Shown here in pieces: positions 5,696 to 13,194 of a stretch of 57,450 bases of DNA. The position numbers and the translations under genes were made by a program. Positions within the stretch are counted from its first letter, which is position 1. Each line of letters starts with the position of its first letter. The notes below the pieces were generated by a model. It did not search any database. It was given only the letters and a program-made list of their open reading frames with translations, and was not told where the DNA came from. Origin of the DNA: Holophagales bacterium UBA5704. GTDB taxonomy: Bacteria > Acidobacteriota > Thermoanaerobaculia > Multivoradales > UBA5704. The stretch is taken from assembly GCA_002420005.1 (NCBI GenBank), contig DIHE01000170.1, forward strand, positions 1 through 57,450, in the 5' to 3' direction.

Positions 5696-7237
5696 TCAAT
5701 GCTTGTGCAGATCTTTGTGCATCAGCCTTCGGCTCTCGGCGAGGCGCTCGGCGGCGGGGAGGCGGCGGAGACGGTCGGTGAGGTCTTCGTCGGCTTCGTT
5801 GCGCAGGTTGCGCGCCACCAGATCGAGCAGGCGGGCGGGAAAGCCGCGCTCTTCGAAAAAGGTGCGGTGGCTCTCCAGGCTGCGGGCGGCGGCCACCGCG
5901 CAGGTGGGGAGCGATTCGAGACCGCCGAGAGGGGGCTCGGGGGCTCCGGCGGCGATCTCGGTGCGCCGGGCGATGGCGAGGGCCTCGTCGCTCCGCAGGC
6001 CGTCTTCGATACAGGCGGTCACCGCGGCGAGGAGGAGATGGGGGAAGGCGCTGCCGTCCGGGGTGCGGTACTCGATCGTCGGGCGCGCCACGTTGGGCGG
6101 ATAGCGACCGGCCTCTCCGGGGTTCATCGGCAGGTCGAGACGCTCGGCCGTGGCGAAGGAAAGGGGGACGCGGATCATCGCGCCGCGGTGGCTCTCGCCC
6201 CAGGAGAGCCGGGTCGGCGCCTCCTGGCCGGGGACGAGCCGCAGATAGCTGGAGGCCACCGTGTTGCCGAAGGCGGCGAGCGGGGCGGCGTGGCCGAGCA
6301 GGCCGCCGACCAGGCGCCGCGCCTCGTCCGACAGCCCGCCGTCCGCGGCATGGATGATGTTGCGCCCGTCCCGGGTGAGCGCCAGGTGCAGATGCATGCC
6401 GCTCCCGGCCATCCCCTCGTCGAGCTTGGGCACGAAGGTGAGTGAGGCGCCATGGCGGTGTGCGGCGACCCGCATCATCCAGCGCAACACCGGCAGCCAG
6501 GCGGCCAGATCCTCGACCGGCATCAGGTCGAGCTCCAGCTCGAACTGCTCGGCCCGCCGGCCGTCGAGCTCGGGATCGCCCGAGGCGACCCGGTCGATGT
6601 AGCCGACCTCGGCGTGGACGTATTTGACCCGGCCGGTCAAGGCGGCGGCGAGGCGCAGGATCTCGTCGGCGATCGCGCGGCCATGGAGAAAGGGCTCGCT
6701 CTGGTGGTAGTTGCGCTGCGCCCGGCCGGTGAAGCGGTCGTCGCCACGGTCGAGGATCAGATAGTGCTCCAGCTCGGCGAGCGCCAGCAGCTCCAGGCCG
6801 GTCGCCTGCCGCAGCCGGCCCACGGTGTGGGCGAGGACGGTGTCGGGCGTGAGCGGCGAGGGCGCGCCGTCCCGGCCGGCGAAGCGGCAGACCACGTGCA
6901 GCTCGTCCGCCCCCCAGGGATCGAGGAAGGCGTGGCGATACACCGGCACCACGTAAAGATCGCTCGCCCCCACCTCGAACAGGCCGGGGAACAGGCTGGA
7001 GCCGTCGACCCGCTCACCGGCCGCGAGAAGCCGGTCGAGCGAGGCGCGGTCGGTGACCGGCAGGCGCAGCTCGCGCAGCTTGCCGTCGAAGGACGGATAG
7101 CGAAAGCTCACCACCCGGATGCCGGAGGTGAGACAGAGGTCCACCAGGTCGCGCCGCTGCCAGTCCGCCGGCGGTTTGCCGAGCTTCTGGACCAGGGGCC
7201 GAACGTCGAGTTGCAGGTCGTCACGGGCATCGCTCAT
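5696..7237 (-). CDS. Glutamine synthetase family protein
   Basis: The 513-residue product has the GS catalytic fold. Recognisable are AELEHYL (first metal-binding Glu pair), EVGY...RAEQFELELD (second acidic set), the GSGMHLHLAL ammonium/glutamate loop with its metal-binding His, and WGESHRGAMIRVP in place of the usual NRSA-type segment. Classical enzymes ligate ammonia to glutamate with ATP; this divergent version could instead glutamylate an amine. ATG 7237 is preferred over an upstream in-frame start at 7279 because GAGG precedes it and the extra residues are not conserved. It lies 103 bp downstream of the EF-hand gene on the same strand. No adenylylation site could be verified. Confidence 0.85.
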   Translation of the reverse strand: MSDARDDLQLDVRPLVQKLGKPPADWQRRDLVDLCLTSGIRVVSFRYPSFDGKLRELRLPVTDRASLDRLLAAGERVDGSSLFPGLFEVGASDLYVVPVYRHAFLDPWGADELHVVCRFAGRDGAPSPLTPDTVLAHTVGRLRQATGLELLALAELEHYLILDRGDDRFTGRAQRNYHQSEPFLHGRAIADEILRLAAALTGRVKYVHAEVGYIDRVASGDPELDGRRAEQFELELDLMPVEDLAAWLPVLRWMMRVAAHRHGASLTFVPKLDEGMAGSGMHLHLALTRDGRNIIHAADGGLSDEARRLVGGLLGHAAPLAAFGNTVASSYLRLVPGQEAPTRLSWGESHRGAMIRVPLSFATAERLDLPMNPGEAGRYPPNVARPTIEYRTPDGSAFPHLLLAAVTACIEDGLRSDEALAIARRTEIAAGAPEPPLGGLESLPTCAVAAARSLESHRTFFEERGFPARLLDLVARNLRNEADEDLTDRLRRLPAAERLAESRRLMHKDLHKH

Positions 7238-7340
7238 CGCGGTTCTCGCCTCACGAAGTGGTCGGGCGGACTCTACCATTCCCGGTCGCGGGAAGCGCTT
7301 CCGGCTGCGGGAGGGGGCGCGGGCCGCCGACTGTTCGAGC

Positions 7341-7850
7341 CTACCGCGGCCACTCGTTCGGGGTCAGGACTCCATCGCGGTTGTGGTCGAGGCGTTCGAA
7401 CAGGGCGGGGATACCGACCCATTCGAGGCGGTTGATGCGATGGTCCTGGTCGCGGTCCTGGGAGCGAAAGCGGCTCTGGGCCTGTGGGGTGCTGTCCAGC
7501 CTCCAGGTGTTCAGGAGAAGCGCGATGGGATCGCGAGGAATGGTGGCGCCCGGCAGGTCCGGCGGACGTGCCTCCTGTGGAGCCGGATGCCTCTCGGGCC
7601 GCCCGGGTGGAAAGGTGTTCGGGGTCAGCAGCTCGCTCGGGCTCAGGCGGCCGTTCTGGTCGCGGTCAACGACATCGAAGCTCTCCGCTGCGAGCGGCCA
7701 TTCTTCGCGCTCGACGGTGCCGTCGTGGTCCTGGTCGAGTTGCGCGAAGCGCTCGGCATAGGGGCTCGGGGCCTCCTGGGAAGCTGCGCCGCCGAGCGCG
7801 AGGGCCAGGAGGGTGAGGGTGAGGGCGAGGCACGGATGTGAAGACCGCAA
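7341..7850 (-). CDS. Exported EF-hand protein
   Basis: This 169-residue protein starts with a signal peptide (LALTLTLLALALGGAASQ) and carries four EF-hand-like loops: LDQDHDGTVEREEW, VDRDQNGRLSPSEL, QDRDQDHRINRLEW and LDHNRDGVLTPNEW. The third has His where the central Gly is usual. It probably binds calcium outside the cytoplasm; the partner is unknown. The start is placed at TTG 7850 because a perfect AGGAGGT lies 4 bp upstream; a GTG at 7856 falls within that ribosome site and is unlikely. It is divergent from the DUF1801 gene. Confidence 0.82.
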   Translation of the reverse strand: MRSSHPCLALTLTLLALALGGAASQEAPSPYAERFAQLDQDHDGTVEREEWPLAAESFDVVDRDQNGRLSPSELLTPNTFPPGRPERHPAPQEARPPDLPGATIPRDPIALLLNTWRLDSTPQAQSRFRSQDRDQDHRINRLEWVGIPALFERLDHNRDGVLTPNEWPR

Positions 7851-7989
7851 GGCCACCTCCTTTGTGAGAACAACGGTCACCACGACGCCATCTTCGATGG
7901 TACCCTTTTTGCCAGGGGGACGGAGCTGCGAGGGACCGCATCCTCGACGTCTTTGGGCCGTCGCCAGAAAACACCACCCGGAGGAATGC

Positions 7990-8424
7990 GTGTACGAAGC
8001 CAAGACCAAGCCGACGGACGCGAGCGTGGCGGCCTACTTCGCCGGAATCGAAGACGAAAAACGCCGGAAGGACTGCGAGGAGATCGCCGCCCTGATGCAG
8101 CGGGTCACCGGGTGCGCTCCGCAGATGTGGGGACCCGGCATCGTCGGGTTCGACCGCTACCACTACAGGTACGAGAGCGGGCACGAAGGCGATTCCTGCG
8201 TCGTCGGGTTTTCCTCCCGCAAGAGCGAGGTCAGCGTCTACCTCCTGGCGGGCTATGAGGCGCCGGAAACCAAGGACCTGCTGGCCCGGCTCGGCAAGCA
8301 CCGCATCGGCAAGGCCTGCCTCTACATCAAGCGGCTCTCGGATGTTCGTCTGGATGTGCTGGAGGAGCTGGTGGTGCGCTCCGTGGCGGAGACTCGGCGC
8401 CGGTATCCGGCGGCGCAAGGCTGA
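7990..8424 (+). CDS. DUF1801 (YdhG-like) protein
   Basis: The 144-residue cytosolic protein shows the DUF1801 pattern: an N-terminal helix ending in DCEEIAALMQRVTGCAPQMWG, then GIVGFDRYHYRYESGH, GFSSRKSEVSVYLL, and LGKHRIGKACLYIKRLSDVRLDVLEELV. The family adopts an iron-chaperone-like fold but its biochemical role is unknown. GTG 7990 is chosen as start since GGAGGA ends 4 bp before it; longer in-frame extension overlaps the divergent gene and is not conserved. Confidence 0.88.
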   Translation: MYEAKTKPTDASVAAYFAGIEDEKRRKDCEEIAALMQRVTGCAPQMWGPGIVGFDRYHYRYESGHEGDSCVVGFSSRKSEVSVYLLAGYEAPETKDLLARLGKHRIGKACLYIKRLSDVRLDVLEELVVRSVAETRRRYPAAQG

Positions 8425-8532
8425 CCAGGCCCGCCCATGTGCGCCTCCGGCCCGTCCCGCGAGGTGGTTTCGCGGTGGGCACGGAAGAGGAAAAGATGGA
8501 GAAGGGGGTTTCTTCCCCCGGGAGGTGGCATC

Positions 8533-10461
8533 ATGTTCAACCGCTTTTGTCCCGGCGGTGGCGCCCTCCTTCTCCTTCTTTCCTTGGCGCCTTCCGTCTC
8601 ACTGACCGCTCAGCCTGTCCCGGAAAGCCCACCGCAGGTCTTCGCCCAGGCCTATCTCGCCCAGGCGGTCCCCGCGGCCGTGGCCTTCGACGCCGACGGT
8701 GACCTGTTTTTCGCGTTCGTGCGGGGAGCGATCGATTTCAACCTCTGCATGCGGAGGTGGGCTCCGTGTCTGGGTTCGGTGGATGGCCTGAGCGTGGATC
8801 GTTTCAAGGCGTCCGCCCAGCAGGCGTTCGACTTCGGCGGTATCTCTCACATCGACTACGATCCCGCGATCGCCAGGACCCGAGAGGGCTCCGTGGCGGT
8901 CTGGCGTGGGGAGAGCTACTGCCTTTTCTGGGGATGGTGTACGCCGACCGATGGCAGCGGCTCGGCCATCTATGGCCGCCGGATCGGAGGCGGGGGACCG
9001 GTCGGCGAGGTGTTCCAGGTCAACGTGCACACCGAGGGCAACCAGTTCTCTCCGGCGGTCTCGGTCTCGCCTCTGGGTGGGTTCACCGTGGTCTGGGCCA
9101 GCGACGGAGGCGACCGCCCCGGCGTCCTGGCGCGCAGCTTCAGCGAGGCTGGAGAGCCGGGCCCCGAGTTCCGGGTCAGCACGGCGATCGCTTGGCCGCA
9201 GGTGGCCCATGGACCGGACGGCGAGGTCCTGATCGTCTGGGAGCAGGGAGGTGTCCAGGCGGGTCTGTTCGACACGGGAGGGCTGCCGCTGGGCCACCGG
9301 CACCGGATCGACGACTCCGTCTCGGCCACCGGTCCCATCCTCACCGCCCTGCCCGACGGCACCGGCTATGTGGTGGGATGGGTGGATGAAACAGGAGTGG
9401 TCCGCGTCCGGCGGCTCGACGTGCGCGCCTGGCCGGTCGGTTCGTCGGTGGCCGCGACCTTCCCTCCGGAGGATCAGCTCGGCTGGTTCGATCTGGCCGC
9501 CGATGAGACCGGCGGCGTGCTGGTCGCCTGGTGGGGCAACCAGGACGGCGCCGCCGGCCCCGTCCAGGGGATCTTCACCACTTACCTGGATGGCGGTGGA
9601 GAAGCCCTGACGCGCAGCGCGCAACTGAGCGGATCGCACGATCAGGCACAGCTCGGCGTCCAGGTGGCGTCGGATGGCCTCCGGGCCTACGCGGTCACGT
9701 GGTACTCCCCGATTGTGCAACCGGTCTACCCTGGGTACCGCTACTTCGTCCGACGTCTCAACCTGCCGGGTGGGCCTTGTGCCGCGGATGCGTCCCACCT
9801 CTGCCTCCAGGACCGGTTCGAGGTTGAGGCGCGCTCGGCGTCTCGAGCGGAGGGCCGTGCCGTGCCGTTCGCGCCGTCCACGGGCTTCTTTGCCTTCACC
9901 GACGCGGCCGGCTGGGATCTGGGCGTGAAGATTCTCGACACCCGGGCGAGCACGGCGCACTTCTCGCTGTTCGAGGCCAACCTGTGCGAGCCGGAGACGT
10001 GGGTCCGCATCACCGACACCCGGACGGGCGCCGTGCGCATCGATCGCTTCGAGGCCAACCGCCTGTGTGGCGTGCGCGACGGTGTGGCGTTCGACGCCGA
10101 GCTGGCACCGAAGGTCTCGGTTGCGTGTCGTCGCGGGCCGGCGACCCTTTGCCTGCTCGACGGCCGCTTCCTGGTCCGACTGCATGGGCGCCCTGGGTCC
10201 ACCGGCCCGCAGCGGCTCGCCGGAGCCGTCGCCGGAACGGATCGCTCGGGGGTCTTCTGGTTCTCCAGCGCGGACAATCCCGTCGCCGTGGTCCAGATGG
10301 TCGATGGCCGGGCGATCAACGGGAAGGTGTGGGTGTTGGTCGGCAGCCTGGCTCCACAGCCCTTCACCCTCACCGTGACCGATCTGGCGACCGGCGTGCG
10401 CAAGGCCTACCCCCATGCCTGGGGCGACGTCTGCAGCCGGATGGACAAAGAGGCCTTCTGA
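8533..10461 (+). CDS. Large secreted protein with repeated acidobacterial-type C-terminal module
   Basis: The 642-residue protein has a signal peptide (ALLLLLSLAPSVSLTAQP). A body of repeated beta-strand segments (residues ~40-420) contains phrases such as FSPAVSVSPLGGFTVVWASDG and GVLVAWWGNQDG, suggesting a beta-propeller. The last ~200 residues hold two copies of a module beginning LCLQDRFEVEA or LCLLDGRFLVRL and ending in TDTRTGAVR or TDLATGVRKAYPHAWG. The same module occurs twice at the end of the serine protease at 53564-55657. ATG 8533 follows GGAGGTGG. It is presumably extracellular or surface-bound; function unknown. Confidence 0.8.
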   Translation: MFNRFCPGGGALLLLLSLAPSVSLTAQPVPESPPQVFAQAYLAQAVPAAVAFDADGDLFFAFVRGAIDFNLCMRRWAPCLGSVDGLSVDRFKASAQQAFDFGGISHIDYDPAIARTREGSVAVWRGESYCLFWGWCTPTDGSGSAIYGRRIGGGGPVGEVFQVNVHTEGNQFSPAVSVSPLGGFTVVWASDGGDRPGVLARSFSEAGEPGPEFRVSTAIAWPQVAHGPDGEVLIVWEQGGVQAGLFDTGGLPLGHRHRIDDSVSATGPILTALPDGTGYVVGWVDETGVVRVRRLDVRAWPVGSSVAATFPPEDQLGWFDLAADETGGVLVAWWGNQDGAAGPVQGIFTTYLDGGGEALTRSAQLSGSHDQAQLGVQVASDGLRAYAVTWYSPIVQPVYPGYRYFVRRLNLPGGPCAADASHLCLQDRFEVEARSASRAEGRAVPFAPSTGFFAFTDAAGWDLGVKILDTRASTAHFSLFEANLCEPETWVRITDTRTGAVRIDRFEANRLCGVRDGVAFDAELAPKVSVACRRGPATLCLLDGRFLVRLHGRPGSTGPQRLAGAVAGTDRSGVFWFSSADNPVAVVQMVDGRAINGKVWVLVGSLAPQPFTLTVTDLATGVRKAYPHAWGDVCSRMDKEAF

Positions 10462-10510
10462 CGGAAGGCGCCCGGGGTTGCGCGCGATCCATTAAAATGG
10501 CGCCGCCGTC

Positions 10511-11791
10511 ATGCATCGCTTCCGGCGCCTCGCCCTGCTGCTCGTGCTCGCCGCTCCCTGGTGGCCCCGGGGGAGCGGCGGACAGCCGCCGCCGCCGTTC
10601 GCTCCGGAACCGCCGGGAGCGGAGGGGGAGCGCCTGTTCCGGAGGATCTGGATCGAGCCCCAGCCCCGGCCCGTCTTCGGTGACGGTCTCGGCCCGCTGT
10701 TCAATGCCGCGTCCTGTGCTTTCTGCCACTTGGCGGAGGCCGGCGCGGTGCATCCGCCCGAACCGGGCCATGGCGAGGCGCCTCTCCTCGTCCGGCTGAG
10801 TGTCGAAGGCGAGGCCGGACAGGTCCTGCCGGAGCCCCGCTATGGCTGGCAGCTCCAGGAGCGGGGAGCCGGAGGCGTTCCGGCCGAAGGGCGGGCCGTG
10901 GTGAGCTGGACGGAGAGGCCCGGTCGGTATCCGGACGGTACGCCCTACCGGCTGCGGGAGCCGTCGCTGCGCTTCGCCGATCTGGCCGACGGGCCGCTCG
11001 CACCGCGGGTGCAGACCTCCCTGCGCTTTCCGCCGGCACTCGCCGGGCTCGGCCTCCTGGAGGCCGTGCCCGAAGCCGAGATCCTGCGCGGAGCCGATCC
11101 GGACGATGCGGATCGCGACGGCGTCTCGGGCCGCCCCAACCGGGTCACCGATCTGCGCACCGGCATCCCGGCCCTGGGACGGTTCGGCTGGAAGGCGGGC
11201 CAGCCGACGCTGGAGCAGCAGAACGCCACCGCCTTGCAGGAGGACATGGGGATCACCTCGGATCTTTTGTTCCTCCACGCCTGCCGGCCCGCACAGCAGC
11301 GCTGCCGGGCGTCCGACGCCGCGGGAGGCCCCGAGATCACCGCGCAGGAGCTTGAGCGCCTCACGCAGTTCACCCGCAGCCTGCCGGCCCCGGCGCGGCG
11401 CGGCGGGCCGGACCCGGCCGTCGCCCGCGGCGCGGCGCTGTTCCGGAGCGCCGGCTGCGCGAGCTGCCACCGGCCGCGCCTTCTTGCCGCCGACGGGAAG
11501 CCGGTCGAGGCCTACACCGATCTCCTGCTGCACGACCTGGGCACCGGTCTGGCCGATGGCCGACCGGAATTCCTCGCCACCGGCCGCGAGTGGCGTACCG
11601 CGCCTCTGTGGGGGCTCAGCCGGGTGGTGGGAGGGGACGGCGAGGTCCGGCTGCTCCACGACGGCCGTGCGCGCAGCCTGGAGGAGGCGATCCTCTGGCA
11701 CGGCGGTGAGGCCGAAGCTGCTCGCGAGCGGTTTCAGGGCTGGGGAGTGGGGGAGCGGGCGGCGTTGCTGCGGTTTCTCGGGTCGTTGTGA
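10511..11791 (+). CDS. Di-heme oxidoreductase / thiol oxidoreductase-like (DUF1111)
   Basis: This 426-residue protein has a signal peptide and two heme-binding CxxCH motifs, CAFCH near residue 71 and CASCH near residue 317. Around them are PRYGWQLQERG, GRPNRVTD, LGRFGWKA..PTLEQQNATALQEDMGIT and LLHDLGTGLADGRPEFLATGREWRTAPLWGL. That pattern is the DUF1111/COG3488 family related to MauG-like diheme peroxidases. It is expected to be periplasmic; substrate unknown. It starts 49 bp after the secreted protein and could be cotranscribed with it. A stem-loop follows the stop. Confidence 0.9.
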   Translation: MHRFRRLALLLVLAAPWWPRGSGGQPPPPFAPEPPGAEGERLFRRIWIEPQPRPVFGDGLGPLFNAASCAFCHLAEAGAVHPPEPGHGEAPLLVRLSVEGEAGQVLPEPRYGWQLQERGAGGVPAEGRAVVSWTERPGRYPDGTPYRLREPSLRFADLADGPLAPRVQTSLRFPPALAGLGLLEAVPEAEILRGADPDDADRDGVSGRPNRVTDLRTGIPALGRFGWKAGQPTLEQQNATALQEDMGITSDLLFLHACRPAQQRCRASDAAGGPEITAQELERLTQFTRSLPAPARRGGPDPAVARGAALFRSAGCASCHRPRLLAADGKPVEAYTDLLLHDLGTGLADGRPEFLATGREWRTAPLWGLSRVVGGDGEVRLLHDGRARSLEEAILWHGGEAEAARERFQGWGVGERAALLRFLGSL

Positions 11792-11794
11792 GCG

Positions 11795-11816
11795 GGCGCG
11801 CAGCACCCTGCGCGCC
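11795..11816. terminator. Stem-loop between convergent genes
   Basis: GGCGCGCAG (11795-11803) pairs perfectly with CTGCGCGCC (11808-11816) around a 4-base loop and is followed by GCTCTTTCC. It lies between the stop of the diheme gene and the stop of the convergent Cys-rich gene, so it may terminate both. The T-tract is weak. Confidence 0.55.
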
Positions 11817-11827
11817 GCTCTTTCCGC

Positions 11828-12076
11828 TCAGAAGAGCTCGCAGTTGTTGACTGCGATGCAGTTGGTGAACCCGGCGCACTGGCCGAAGCACAGGTTGGAG
11901 AAGCAGTACTGGTAGCTCGGGCCGCAGCGCACTGTGGGTCCGCCCATCTGGTTGCAGATGGCGGTTTGGCTGGACGAGCACATCTTGTAGGCGTCGGCCG
12001 GCTGGGCCGGCCCGAGGATCATGGCCATCAGGGCGACGACGACGAGCACCTTGGCGAGAACGGCGACTCTCTTCAC
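11828..12076 (-). CDS. Small exported cysteine-rich peptide
   Basis: The 82-residue precursor has a clear signal peptide (KRVAVLAKVLVVVALMAMILG, likely cleaved after PADA), leaving a mature chain of about 50 residues with eight cysteines (MC, AIC, VRC, YQYC, NLC, GQC, TNC, NNC). The GTG start at 12076 sits 4 bp after a perfect AAGGAGGT ribosome site. This would suit four disulfides or metal binding outside the cell. No family is recognised; the high cysteine density and small size resemble secreted toxins or bacteriocin-like peptides only in a general way. It lies 41 bp downstream of cheB on the same strand but its strong own ribosome site suggests independent expression. Confidence 0.75.
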   Translation of the reverse strand: MKRVAVLAKVLVVVALMAMILGPAQPADAYKMCSSSQTAICNQMGGPTVRCGPSYQYCFSNLCFGQCAGFTNCIAVNNCELF

Positions 12077-12117
12077 AAGCACCTCCTTGGTTAGGGGTTG
12101 ACCTGCTGAATCGCGCG

Positions 12118-13194
12118 TTACCTTACCATGAGCGAACGCAGCCGCTCGGCGATCTGTTCGGGTCGCAGGACCTCCAGCGCCGCGCCGCGCTCGATGGCGC
12201 TGCGTGGCATGCCGTCGACGGTGGCGGTTTCCGGGCTCTGCACGATCGTGTGGCCCCCGGCGGCGAGGAGGCGGGCGAGCCCTTCGGCTCCGTCCGAGCC
12301 CATGCCGGTGAGCTGGATGGCGAGCGTCTCGGTGGGCCGGGCGAGGGCGAGGCTGGTGAAGAGCGCGTCCGCCGAGGGGACGTGCGACACGGGGACGTCG
12401 AGCGTCGGCGGAGTGCGGAAGGTGCCGTCCCGGTGGAGCTGGACGTGGCAGTGGGGAGGGGCGAGATAGATGCCTCCGGTCACCGGGGCCCGGCCGTTCT
12501 CCGCAAACCGCACCGGCTTCCCGGCGTGCTCGCCCAGCCAGGCGCGGAAGCTGTCGGCGAAGTCGGGGACGATGTGCTGGACGATGATCGCCAAGGCGAA
12601 GCCCCCGGCGGGCAGAGCCTTGAGGAGGTCGCCGACCAGCAGGGGGCCGCCGGTTGAGGCGGCGATGGCGAGGAGAGGGGGGACGGCCGGGTCCAGGCGC
12701 GGCGCGGCGGGCCGGCTCGGGGGGGCGATGACCGGGTGGCCGGCGGCGGGCTCCGCCGGGCGCGGCTTGCGGCGCACGATGGGGGTGCCGACCAGGCACT
12801 TGAGCGTCGCTTCGAAGCTGCGGCGATAGGCCGGGAGCTCCGGAGACGTCGCGGCCGGGGGTTTGGCGAGCACGTCGAGCGCGCCGGCCTCCAGGGCGCG
12901 AAAGACCAGGTGAGGATTGGTCGGGTCCCGCGCGGTGATCAGAATGATCGGCACGGCGTGCTCGGCCAGCACACGGCGGGTCAGCTCGATGCCGTCGCCA
13001 TCCGGGAGGTGGACGTCCGCGAGGACGAGATCGGGCCGCCGCCGGTGCACCAGCCGCTCGGCTTCGGCGACGTTCTCCGCCGCGCCGGCCACGATGAATC
13101 CGGCCTGTTCCACAAGCCAGCAGAGAAACGCCCGCACCGTCGCCGAGTCGTCCACCACCAGGACGCGGGCGGGTGGGGACTGCGCGAGGCTCAT
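12118..13194 (-). CDS. cheB: Chemotaxis methylesterase CheB
   Basis: CheB removes methyl groups from receptor glutamates. The 358-residue protein has an N-terminal receiver (VLVVDDSATVR, phosphoacceptor D60 in LADVHLPDGDG) and a C-terminal methylesterase. The catalytic triad is S180 in AIAASTGG, H207 in IIVQHI and D301 in GMGSDG. Its ATG overlaps the stop of the upstream cheA gene by 4 bp, so the two are translationally coupled. It is the last gene of the chemosensory operon, matching WspF in Wsp-type clusters. Confidence 0.95.
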   Translation of the reverse strand: MSLAQSPPARVLVVDDSATVRAFLCWLVEQAGFIVAGAAENVAEAERLVHRRRPDLVLADVHLPDGDGIELTRRVLAEHAVPIILITARDPTNPHLVFRALEAGALDVLAKPPAATSPELPAYRRSFEATLKCLVGTPIVRRKPRPAEPAAGHPVIAPPSRPAAPRLDPAVPPLLAIAASTGGPLLVGDLLKALPAGGFALAIIVQHIVPDFADSFRAWLGEHAGKPVRFAENGRAPVTGGIYLAPPHCHVQLHRDGTFRTPPTLDVPVSHVPSADALFTSLALARPTETLAIQLTGMGSDGAEGLARLLAAGGHTIVQSPETATVDGMPRSAIERGAALEVLRPEQIAERLRSLMVR

